Position numbers and translations under genes: made by a program. Positions 1-6,373 of a stretch of 7,448 nucleotides of DNA are shown piece after piece. This DNA comes from an uncultured Verrucomicrobiota bacterium (GTDB lineage Bacteria > Verrucomicrobiota > Verrucomicrobiia > Limisphaerales > UBA9464). Below the pieces are notes generated by a model. It ran no database searches. It worked only from the letters and a program-made list of their open reading frames with translations, and was not told where the DNA came from. Positions within the stretch are counted from its first letter, which is position 1. Each line of letters begins with the position of its first letter. The DNA lies in the NCBI GenBank assembly GCA_903925515.1, contig CAIYFP010000328.1, forward strand, positions 1 through 7,448, given 5' to 3'.

Positions 1-827
1 GAGGCCTGGGCCTCGACGGGCCAGTCGTTCTTCATCCAGCAGGTTTCGTCGATGTTGTGGATGTAGAAGTCCGAGAAGCAGCCGCCGGAGGCCCAGAGGA
101 AGGAGTGGAAGCGGCGGATCTGGTAGAGCGTCTCGTTCTCGTCGGGCTTGCGGGCCTCGGAGAAGGCGGACCCGACGGGCCCGTGCATGCGGTAGGCGCG
201 CATGGCGACGACGTCGCCGATCTGGCCGTCCTGGATGCGCTTGGCGAGGTCTTGGCGCATGCGGCAATGCCGGCACATCAGGCCCACGCCCACCTTGAGG
301 TTCTTCGCGTCCGCTTGCTTCGCGAGGTCGAACATGCGGCGCGAGGTCGGCCCATCGACGGTGACGGGCTTCTCCATGAACACGTTGAGGCCCTTCTGGA
401 TGGCGTAGGTGAACTGAACCCAGCGGAACGCGGGCGGCGTCGCGAGGATGACGATGTCGCCGGGCTTCAGCGCGTCCATCGCCTGCTTGTAGGCGTCGAA
501 CCCGACGAACCGCGTGTCGTCCGAGACGGAGACCTTGTCGGCGTGCTGCCCCTTGAGGCCCTCGAAGGAGGACTTGAGGCGGTTCTCGAAGACGTCGGCC
601 ATGGCGACGAGCTTCACGGGGCCGCCGTTCTTCATGCTCATGGCGTTGTTGGCGGCGCCAGTGCCGCGCCCGCCGGCGCCCACGAGCGCGATGTTGATCG
701 TGTTGCTCTCGGCGGCGTGCACGTGCGGGATCGCCACGCCGGCGAGCGCGGACGCGGCCGCGAACGTGCCGGTGGTCCGGAGGAAGTCGCGACGGTTCGT
801 GACCGTTGCTGCGGGGGATTCGTTCAT
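1..827 (-). CDS. Gfo/Idh/MocA family oxidoreductase with Tat signal, 3' end outside the window
   Basis: Predicted NAD(P)-dependent sugar or inositol dehydrogenase-like protein, exported by the twin-arginine route. The first 275 residues are present and the C-terminus is cut by the left edge. A Tat signal is visible: N-R-R-D-F-L at residues 11-16, then an Ala/Leu-rich stretch to about residue 33 and an A-x-A-type site (H-A-A) near 37-39. A Rossmann fold follows, with nucleotide loop G-A-G-G-R-G (50-55), an acidic residue after the second strand (MADVF, 76-80), and the family's E-K-P motif (152-154) that carries the usual catalytic-site lysine. The motif HNIDETCWM (257-265) is typical of Planctomycetota and Verrucomicrobiota members. 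Its ATG lies 32 bases after the glycosyltransferase stop, with no Shine-Dalgarno sequence but a TTGACA 30 bases upstream. The substrate cannot be read from the sequence. The family assignment is secure. Confidence 0.93.
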   Translation of the reverse strand, partial: MNESPAATVTNRRDFLRTTGTFAAASALAGVAIPHVHAAESNTINIALVGAGGRGTGAANNAMSMKNGGPVKLVAMADVFENRLKSSFEGLKGQHADKVSVSDDTRFVGFDAYKQAMDALKPGDIVILATPPAFRWVQFTYAIQKGLNVFMEKPVTVDGPTSRRMFDLAKQADAKNLKVGVGLMCRHCRMRQDLAKRIQDGQIGDVVAMRAYRMHGPVGSAFSEARKPDENETLYQIRRFHSFLWASGGCFSDFYIHNIDETCWMKNDWPVEAQA

Positions 828-833
828 GGGAAG

Positions 834-863
834 AACGTCCCGCCGACGAAGCCCCGGTGTCAA
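834..863 (-). promoter_or_regulatory. Putative promoter for the Gfo/Idh/MocA gene
   Basis: On the minus strand a perfect -35 hexamer TTGACA (863-858) overlaps the TGA of the glycosyltransferase gene. It is followed after 18 bases by GACGTT (839-834), a weak -10 match, and then by six bases and the ATG at 827. The same GACG(A/T)T-N6-ATG layout occurs before the transposase gene at 7367. Transcription from here would start at or beside the ATG. This is inferred from pattern only. Confidence 0.4.
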
Positions 864-1684
864 CCTTGTTCCCGGCGACGGTCGGCGCGGGCCTCGGCAA
901 GCATGCCGGCGTAGTAGGCGACGCTGCCCATGGCAGTGCGCCAATGCATGCGGCGGAGCGCGACGAAGGCGGCCATCTTGAGGATGCGCACAAGCCATCC
1001 GGCAATGCTGGGCTGGTGCACCTCGAAGAGTCGCGAGGTAAAGCGACGTTCCAGTCGTCCCTTCTGGTAGAACGCCACCATCGAACGACGCGAGGCATAC
1101 TCCACCGCCGCCGCATGGACCGCCGCGATCACCTCGCCGGCGCCCATCGCGGCAAAGTACCACTGGAAGTCCTCCCCGGGGCTGCCGTCGGGGTTGAACG
1201 GGCGCCGCTCCCATGCGGCCCGACGGTACAGGCAGTTGGGGTTGCCCGCGCCAAACCCGAAGCCCTTCGCCAGCTCGCCGGGATGGTAGAGCGTGACGCC
1301 GTCGGGGAGGGGACTCGGGAATTCCCCCACGATGGGGCCCACGGCGGCGGCCACCTCCGGCCCGAAGCGCATGGCGGCCTTGCGGAACCGCACCAGGAGA
1401 TCCCCGCGCACCGGCACGCAATGCGAGCTCAGGCTCAGCACCCATGGGCGGCTCGCGGTCTCGAACCCGAGGTTCAGGGCGCCGCCGTACGTGAACTCCT
1501 CGCGGCGCATCCGGACGATGCGCGCCCCCGCCGAGGCGGCCATGGCCAGCGTCCCGTCCGACGACCCGGAGTCCACGATCACGAGCTCGTCGTCGGGGGT
1601 CAGGTCGAGCCGGGCGAGGACCTTCCCGAGGGTGCTAGCGGAGTCGAGGGTTCGGATCACGACGCTGATGCCGGGCGCTGGCAT
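860..1684 (-). CDS. Family 2 glycosyltransferase
   Basis: A 274-residue GT-A glycosyltransferase of family 2, probably transferring a sugar from a nucleotide-activated donor to a cell-surface glycan or lipid. The N-terminal donor-binding half shows ISVVIRTLDSASTL (6-19) and VDSGSSDGT (37-45), the version of the family's acidic donor-site motif common in rhamnosyltransferase-like members. SSHCVP (86-91) sits where the metal-binding region is expected, and GEDFQW (170-175) is the ED-type acceptor-side motif carrying the likely catalytic base. There is no clear transmembrane anchor; a mildly hydrophobic segment near 230-244 could associate with the membrane. The ATG at 1684 was chosen because the conserved domain begins five residues later and the preceding gene stops four bases upstream. 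There is no Shine-Dalgarno sequence (the upstream bases are C-rich), so translation probably depends on coupling to the hydrolase gene. Donor and acceptor are unknown. Confidence 0.9.
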   Translation of the reverse strand: MPAPGISVVIRTLDSASTLGKVLARLDLTPDDELVIVDSGSSDGTLAMAASAGARIVRMRREEFTYGGALNLGFETASRPWVLSLSSHCVPVRGDLLVRFRKAAMRFGPEVAAAVGPIVGEFPSPLPDGVTLYHPGELAKGFGFGAGNPNCLYRRAAWERRPFNPDGSPGEDFQWYFAAMGAGEVIAAVHAAAVEYASRRSMVAFYQKGRLERRFTSRLFEVHQPSIAGWLVRILKMAAFVALRRMHWRTAMGSVAYYAGMLAEARADRRREQG

Positions 1685-1688
1685 GGGT

Positions 1689-2459
1689 TCAGGGGGGAGG
1701 GGTGCGACGGTCCTTGAGGGCGGGGAACTCGGCGCGCCAACGGGCGGCCTCCCCGATGTCGATGTCGAGCGAGAGCCAACGCTCGCCCTCGCCCGCGTCG
1801 GCCCGGACAACTCCGGTGGGGTCCACGACGAGGCTGCGTCCGGCATAGGCGGCGGTGGGGTCGGTGCCGGCGCGGTTGACGCCCACGACCCATGCTTGGT
1901 TCTCGATGGCCCTCGCCACCAGCAAGGCCCGCCAGTGGCGGTCGCGTCGCGCCGGCCAGTTCGCGAGCACCAGCAGCAGGTCGGCCCCGCGCGCGGACGC
2001 CTCCCGGAACACCTCCGGAAACCGCAGGTCGTAGCAGATGAAGGGCGCGACGAGGCAGTCGTCCGCCGCCTCCACCACGACGCCGTCGCCCGGGCCGTAG
2101 GCGGCGTGCTCGCCGGCCGGCGAGAAGCCGTGGAGCTTGGAAAAGGCGAGCCATTGCCGGCCGGAGGGGTCGTGCCCGAGGACGCGGTTGCGGGGGCGGC
2201 CCGCATCCATGCCGGCGATGCCGCCGACGACGCGGGAGAGGAACTGGGCAGCCCATGAACGCTGGGCTTCGGTCGCGACGGCGGCGGCGCGGGAGCAGGC
2301 GAGCCGGGCGTCCATGGTGAAGCCGGTGGACCACATTTCCGGGAGGAGGATCCATGAGCCGGGCTCGGGTCGCACGGACTGGAGGGCGTCCGTGACGCGC
2401 CGGGCGTTGGCCTCGGGATCCTCCCAGCGGACGTCGATCTGGCCGAGGACGAGGCGCAC
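1689..2459 (-). CDS. Carbon-nitrogen hydrolase, YafV-like omega-amidase
   Basis: A 256-residue nitrilase-superfamily enzyme, the same length as E. coli YafV. The catalytic triad is visible as E41 (LLPEMWSTGF), K108 (FSKLHGF) and C142 (ICYDLRFP), with the supporting second glutamate at E117 (GEHAAY). ANWPARR near residue 170, ARAIENQAW and the following VNRAGTD are hallmarks of the YafV/omega-amidase branch. That branch hydrolyses 2-oxoglutaramate or 2-oxosuccinamate, by-products of glutamine or asparagine transamination, and is usually regarded as metabolite repair. No signal peptide is seen, so it is cytosolic. The start is GTG at 2459, three bases after the stop of the upstream gene; this places MRLVLGQIDV at the family's usual N-terminus. 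No Shine-Dalgarno sequence is present, which suggests termination-reinitiation. No transaminase or methionine-salvage gene lies nearby in the window, so the exact substrate is unconfirmed. Confidence 0.92.
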   Translation of the reverse strand: MRLVLGQIDVRWEDPEANARRVTDALQSVRPEPGSWILLPEMWSTGFTMDARLACSRAAAVATEAQRSWAAQFLSRVVGGIAGMDAGRPRNRVLGHDPSGRQWLAFSKLHGFSPAGEHAAYGPGDGVVVEAADDCLVAPFICYDLRFPEVFREASARGADLLLVLANWPARRDRHWRALLVARAIENQAWVVGVNRAGTDPTAAYAGRSLVVDPTGVVRADAGEGERWLSLDIDIGEAARWRAEFPALKDRRTPPP

Positions 2460-2462
2460 GGG

Positions 2463-3485
2463 TCAGGGGACGGGGTTGGACGCGGCGGGGGGCTCGCCAT
2501 GGGAACGGCCGCGCTCGGCCTTCACCAGCGACATCTCGACCTTGATGTAATGCAGGACGACCGGGGCGAGGATCATGCCGGGGATGCCCATGAGGCGCTC
2601 GCCGATGACCAGCCCCAGCAACGTCAGCCACATCGGGTTGCGGATGCGGTCGCCGATGATCTTGGAATTGAGGAAGTATTCGAGCTTGTGGATGACCACG
2701 AGGAAGAGCAGCGCGAGCACGGCGGTGCGCTCCGACAGGGTGAGGCCGACGCCGATGATGAGGGTGTTGGAGAGGAGGTTGCCGAGGATGGGAAGCAGGC
2801 CGAGGAGGAAGGTGAGCACCACGACGACCCCGAGGTGGGGGTAGTGGTTCCACACGAGGAAGACGGTGGTCAGGGCCGTGTTGATGCCGGAGATGACGAT
2901 CTGCGCGCCCATGACGGTCGCAAAGCTGCGATAGAACGTGGTGAAGCGCTCGACGACGGCCTGGCCCGTCGCGGCGTACAGGTTGCCCTCCTCCGCCCCC
3001 GGATGGCTGCCAAGGTCCAGCTTGCGCGTCAGGAAGAGGCTGATGGCGACGACGATGCCGATGAGGACGGAGACGGCCTCGACGGCGATGGCGCGGAGGT
3101 ACTTGGTGATGCCCGCGAGCTGGCTCATCTCCCCAAGGTGTTCCTGGACCTTGCCGAGGATGATCGACTTGAGGCTGCCCATGTCCGTGAACGGCAGCTC
3201 CAGCCCGCGCGCCGTGGCGTAGTCGATGACGCGCGGGATGGACTCGTTGGCGATCTTGGGAAGCGCGACCATGGCCTGCCCGGTGAAGAACCAGAGCCCG
3301 CTGCTCACCCCCGCGAGCACCACCGCGAACAAGGCCAGCCCCAGCCAGCGCTGGCCGAAGCTGAGCTGGTGCAGCGCGAAGAACGAGAACAGCACGGTGA
3401 TGAGCGGCACGGTCATGTGCATGGCCGCCACCATGGCAAGAAGGCCGAGGACGAACCCGTACGAGATGCGCGTCGCGCGATTCAT
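2463..3485 (-). CDS. AI-2E family transporter-like membrane protein
   Basis: A 340-residue polytopic inner-membrane protein of the AI-2E/PerM/TqsA-like superfamily. Members have been linked to autoinducer-2 export, Na+/H+ antiport or other small-molecule transport, and the substrate cannot be inferred here. Two hydrophobic segments lie near residues 9-35 and 47-67. A hydrophilic stretch of about 60 residues follows, then segments near 131-152, 188-210, 216-248 and 253-267, and a final hydrophobic run at about 286-314. The family signatures are the glycine/proline loop LLPILGN (230-236) and the C-terminal GIPGMILAP (300-308). The ATG at 3485 is preferred and has AGGG nine bases upstream. An in-frame TTG at 3494 would add three residues and has GAAGG five-spaced before it, so the start is not certain. 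The gene lies 37 bases after glyQS and 3 bases before the hydrolase gene. Confidence 0.9.
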   Translation of the reverse strand: MNRATRISYGFVLGLLAMVAAMHMTVPLITVLFSFFALHQLSFGQRWLGLALFAVVLAGVSSGLWFFTGQAMVALPKIANESIPRVIDYATARGLELPFTDMGSLKSIILGKVQEHLGEMSQLAGITKYLRAIAVEAVSVLIGIVVAISLFLTRKLDLGSHPGAEEGNLYAATGQAVVERFTTFYRSFATVMGAQIVISGINTALTTVFLVWNHYPHLGVVVVLTFLLGLLPILGNLLSNTLIIGVGLTLSERTAVLALLFLVVIHKLEYFLNSKIIGDRIRNPMWLTLLGLVIGERLMGIPGMILAPVVLHYIKVEMSLVKAERGRSHGEPPAASNPVP

Positions 3486-3522
3486 GCGCCGCAACCCTGC
3501 CTTCGTTCGCGGGGGCGCGCCA

Positions 3523-5292
3523 TCACCGGATGGCCGACGCCAGCCAATCGCCCAGCCCGGCCAACGGCACCCGCTCCTGCGACGCGTCGTCGCGCCGCCG
3601 CACGGTCACCGTGTCCTTGAGCTCCGGGGTTTCCCCGAGCGTGTCGAAGTCCACCGTCACGCAAAAGGGCGTCCCCGCCTCGTCCTGGCGCGCGTACCTC
3701 CGCCCGATGGCCCCCGAGTCGTCGTAGAACGCCAGCATCGAGCCGCGCAGCATGCCGAAGACCTCGCGCGCCTTGGCCACCAGCTCGGGCTTGTTCTTGA
3801 GCAGGGGGAACACGCCGACCTTGAACGGCGCGACGGACGGGTGGAACCGCATGACCACCCGGGTCTCGCTCCGGCCCTTGTCATCCGTCGAGGTGACCTC
3901 GTTGTACGCGTTGGCAAGCAACGCAAGGATGAGGCGGTCCACGCCGGCCGAGGGCTCGATCACGTGCGGGATGTACTGCCCCTTGGCCAGCCCGGCGGCG
4001 TCCTCGGCGGCGTCCTTCGCGGCCTCGGCCTCCGGCACCCCCGCACGCAGCAGGTAATTCAGCCGGTGTTGCCGGTACGACTCCGAGAGCCGCTGTTGCA
4101 CCTCCGGCGCGAGCTTCCCCCATGCGGTGCGCAGTTCCTCGTCAAACACCCCTTGGGCCTTGCCGGAACTGCGCTCGTGCTGGCTCAGGTCGAAGTCGCC
4201 GCGCGCGGCGATGCCCTCCAGCTCCTGCGTGCCAAACGGGAACTTGTACAGCAAGTCCACCGTCGCGCGGGCGTAGTGCGCCAGCTCCTCGGGCTTTTGC
4301 CAGTACTCCTCAAGGGAGGTGCGCGGAAGCCCGATGGACTCGTAGAACCGAATGCGTTCCTCCACCCAGTACTGGTGCCACATCTGCCAGCCCCAGTCCG
4401 CAGCGGGCTCGCCTGGGTGCCCCGGCGCCTCGGGCCGCGCCACCCTCCCCGCCAACGCCTCCACCACCTCGTCCGGCTTGATGAAGAACTCCAGCTCCAT
4501 CTGCTCGAACTCCCGCGACCGGAAGGTGAAGTTGCGCGGCGTAACCTCGTTGCGGAACGCCTTGCCCATCTGCGCGATGCCGAACGGCACCTTCTGCCGG
4601 GACGTCTCCAGCACGTTCTTGAACTGCGCGAAGATCGCCTGCGCGGTCTCCGGGCGCAGGTAGGCCACGTTGTCCTCGTCCGCCACCGGGCCCACGTACG
4701 TCTTGAACATCAGGTTGAACGGGCGGGGCTCCGTCAGCAGCGATCCGTTGTCCGGGTTGAAGCGCTGCGAGTTCTCAACCTTCTCGGCCCGCTCGCCTTG
4801 AAGCTCCACGGGCCCCAGCCCGCGCGACTGGTAGAACTGGACCGCCAGCCTCCGCGCGCTCTCCACCGGCTTCCCCGGCGGCAGCAACACCGCGTAGGGC
4901 TCCGCGACCACCTTGCCCGAGGCCGGGTCCGTGCCGCCCGTGTAATGGTAGGCCGTGCCGGACTGCGGCTCGATTTGGTCGGCCCGGAACCGCTTCCGCG
5001 TCAGGAGGCAGTCCGCCATGGGATCGCTGAACGTGTCCACGTGCCCCGAGGCCTTCCAGATGCGGGGGTGCATGATGATCGTGGCCTCCAGCCCAACGAC
5101 GTCCTCGCGCAGCCGGGTCATGCGGCTCCACCAAAGCTCCTTGACGTTGCGCTTGAGCTCCGCCCCGAGCGGGCCGTAGTCCCAGAAGCCGTTGATGCCC
5201 CCGTAGATCTCGGACGAGGGATACACGAACCCCCGCCTCTTGCAGAGGCTCACGATCTTCTCCATCAGCTCGTTGACTTTCGGCTCCGCCAT
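3523..5292 (-). CDS. glyQS: Glycine--tRNA ligase, alpha2 (single-chain) type
   Basis: A 589-residue class II aminoacyl-tRNA synthetase that charges tRNA-Gly with glycine in the cytosol. It is the homodimeric alpha2 form, not the separate alpha and beta subunits of E. coli. Landmarks are the motif 1 region WDYGPLGAELKRN (37-49), LRPETAQAIF (212-221), motif 2 FRNEVTPRNF (246-255) followed by FRSREFEQME (257-266), motif 3 EPSAGVDR (446-453), and a C-terminal anticodon-binding domain from about 488 (PFKVGVFPLLKN) through FCVTVDFD. The segment between SDPMADC (89-95) and LTEPRPFNLMF (186-196) is a long insertion with only one cysteine, where many alpha2 enzymes carry a CxxC...CxxC zinc ribbon. The ATG at 5292 was chosen because MAEPKVNELMEKI matches the family N-terminus; the open frame upstream to 5505 looks non-coding. 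It is the first gene of the minus-strand cluster. Confidence 0.97.
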   Translation of the reverse strand: MAEPKVNELMEKIVSLCKRRGFVYPSSEIYGGINGFWDYGPLGAELKRNVKELWWSRMTRLREDVVGLEATIIMHPRIWKASGHVDTFSDPMADCLLTRKRFRADQIEPQSGTAYHYTGGTDPASGKVVAEPYAVLLPPGKPVESARRLAVQFYQSRGLGPVELQGERAEKVENSQRFNPDNGSLLTEPRPFNLMFKTYVGPVADEDNVAYLRPETAQAIFAQFKNVLETSRQKVPFGIAQMGKAFRNEVTPRNFTFRSREFEQMELEFFIKPDEVVEALAGRVARPEAPGHPGEPAADWGWQMWHQYWVEERIRFYESIGLPRTSLEEYWQKPEELAHYARATVDLLYKFPFGTQELEGIAARGDFDLSQHERSSGKAQGVFDEELRTAWGKLAPEVQQRLSESYRQHRLNYLLRAGVPEAEAAKDAAEDAAGLAKGQYIPHVIEPSAGVDRLILALLANAYNEVTSTDDKGRSETRVVMRFHPSVAPFKVGVFPLLKNKPELVAKAREVFGMLRGSMLAFYDDSGAIGRRYARQDEAGTPFCVTVDFDTLGETPELKDTVTVRRRDDASQERVPLAGLGDWLASAIR

Positions 5293-5325
5293 AGGCTCGC
5301 CAGCCTTGCGAACCCCACCGCGCAG

Positions 5326-5331
5326 TGTCAA
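5326..5331 (-). promoter_or_regulatory. Putative -35 element of the glyQS promoter
   Basis: A perfect TTGACA on the minus strand, 33 bases before the glyQS ATG. The expected -10 position, 17-18 bases further on, reads CAAGGC or AAGGCT, a poor match to TATAAT. The element is one of three TTGACA hexamers found in the window, all close upstream of start codons. The 5' leader would be very short, leaving no room for a T-box or other riboswitch. Confidence 0.35.
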
Positions 5332-5400
5332 CGACGGCGGCAACGCTCCCGCCATCGCCATGCCCGGCCTCGCGCAACGCAGCCTGATCGCTTCGGGTGG

Positions 5401-5427
5401 GTGACGGGAATGCCACGTTGTCGTCAC
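5401..5427. repeat. Spaced inverted repeat, possible operator
   Basis: GTGACG at 5401-5406 and its exact reverse complement CGTCAC at 5422-5427, separated by 15 bases, lie in the divergent intergenic region. The centres are 21 bases apart, about two helical turns, which would suit a dimeric regulator. A six-base match can arise by chance in G+C-rich DNA, so support is weak. Confidence 0.2.
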
Positions 5428-5503
5428 GGCCCATGCCAGCCTTGCCCACGGGCAGCAAACTCGGGCGAACATGACGCCGCCGGGCGGGGCCTGCCCGGCC
5501 CGC

Positions 5504-6373
5504 ATGCGTTACCGCGCCCTTTGGATTTCAGACGTGCACCTTGGCAGCCGCCACTCGCAGGCGCGGGCGTTGCTGGACTTCCTCCGCGGCGTGGAGTGTC
5601 GGCAGCTCTACCTCGTGGGCGACGTCGTGGACGGCTGGGAGCTCCGGCGCCGCTGGCATTGGGACGCCGACGCCAACACGGTGGTCCAGAAGATCCTGAG
5701 GATGAACCGCAAGGAGACGCGCGTGACCTACCTCCATGGCAACCACGACGAGTTCATGGAGGACTTCACCGGGTTGTCCCTCGGAGGCGTCGAGCTCATG
5801 GAACGCGTGGTCCATGTCACGGCAGACAAGCGGAGGATGCTGGTGCTGCACGGGCATCAACTGGACGGGCTGGTGCACTTCAACCGGCTGCTCGAGCGCG
5901 TGGGCAGCCGCGCCTACGACTGGATCCTCGACCTCAACCTCCACTTCAACCGCGTCCGGCGCAGGCTCGGCTTCGGCTACTGGTCCGTCGCGTCCCATCT
6001 CAAGCTGAAGGCCAAGTCGGCCGTCCAGTACGTCACCCGCTTCGAGGAGGGCATGTGCCGCATGGCGGCCGCCGCTCGCGTGGATGGCGTCATCTGCGGC
6101 CACATCCACCGGGCAGAGATCCGGGTCATCGACGGCATGACCTACATGAACTGCGGCGACTGGGTGGAGAGCTGCACGGCGTTGGCGGAGCATTTCGACG
6201 GTTCCTTCGAGTTGATTCGCTACCATGAACGTGGCGTTGGTGGTTCAGGGAGAGGGGCGCGGGCACATGACCCAGGCGCTGGCGTTCAAGGACTGGGCAC
6301 GGAGACGCGGCCACCAAATCGTGGCGGCGATGGCCGGCCGCCCGCCCAACCGGAGCTGGCCGGCCTTCTTTGA
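5504..6373 (+). CDS. Calcineurin-type metallophosphoesterase, PlcP/LpxH-like
   Basis: A 289-residue two-metal phosphoesterase. Metal ligands are visible in order: D10 and H12 (SDVHLG), D40 (GDVVDGW), N80, H81 and D82 (GNHDEF), H116 (HGH), and H200 and H202 (GHIH), followed by NCGDWVESCTAL (216-227). Databases commonly call this type UDP-2,3-diacylglucosamine diphosphatase. However, E. coli LpxH has GNRDF where this protein has GNHDEF, and the pattern is closer to PlcP, a phospholipase C of phosphate-starved bacteria that makes diacylglycerol. The adjacent glycosyltransferase fits that reading. The ATG at 5504 was preferred because homologues begin just before RYRALWISDVHLG; an in-frame ATG at 5471 would add 11 residues. 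The recognisable protein ends near residue 240 (FELIRY). The remaining 49 or so residues, rich in Gly, Arg and Pro, are read from within the next gene and look like a shadow tail. No signal peptide is seen. Confidence 0.9.
   Translation: MRYRALWISDVHLGSRHSQARALLDFLRGVECRQLYLVGDVVDGWELRRRWHWDADANTVVQKILRMNRKETRVTYLHGNHDEFMEDFTGLSLGGVELMERVVHVTADKRRMLVLHGHQLDGLVHFNRLLERVGSRAYDWILDLNLHFNRVRRRLGFGYWSVASHLKLKAKSAVQYVTRFEEGMCRMAAAARVDGVICGHIHRAEIRVIDGMTYMNCGDWVESCTALAEHFDGSFELIRYHERGVGGSGRGARAHDPGAGVQGLGTETRPPNRGGDGRPPAQPELAGLL

Larger units (their letters stand above)
5293..5503. other. Intergenic region between divergent glyQS and the metallophosphoesterase gene
   Basis: About 210 bases without a convincing gene. 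It should hold the promoters for both divergent units. It contains a minus-strand TTGACA (5331-5326), an imperfect dyad around 5443-5454 (TGCCC-AC-GGGCA), and a spaced inverted repeat GTGACG...CGTCAC (5401-5427). No T-box-like leader, Pho-box repeat or tRNA was seen. If the downstream gene instead starts at its in-frame ATG at 5471, the gap shrinks to 178 bases. Confidence 0.6.

Noticed and set aside
57..914. A 285-codon plus-strand open frame opposite the oxidoreductase gene
   Set aside because: The minus strand encodes a clear Tat-exported Gfo/Idh/MocA protein across 1-827, and the plus-strand translation is compositionally biased with no recognisable motif.
1685..2500. In-frame upstream extension of the GT2 gene to about 546 codons
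   Set aside because: The extra N-terminal part is Pro/Ser/Arg-rich and is the shadow of the hydrolase gene. The GT2 fold begins at the ATG at 1684.
5293..5470. T-box leader, glycine riboswitch or Pho box in the divergent gap
   Set aside because: No T-box-like stem or AGGGUGGNACCGCG-type element, no glycine aptamer pattern and no CTGTCAT-type direct repeats were seen. The TTGACA close to glyQS leaves little room for a leader.
5293..5505. Upstream extension of glyQS to 660 codons
   Set aside because: The extra residues show no family similarity and cover the divergent promoter region. MAEPKVNELMEKI is the usual N-terminus.
3226..6228. A 1000-codon plus-strand open frame
   Set aside because: It runs antisense to glyQS and then out of frame through the phosphoesterase gene. 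Its translation is an Arg/Leu/Pro/His-rich shadow without domains, as expected in G+C-rich coding DNA.
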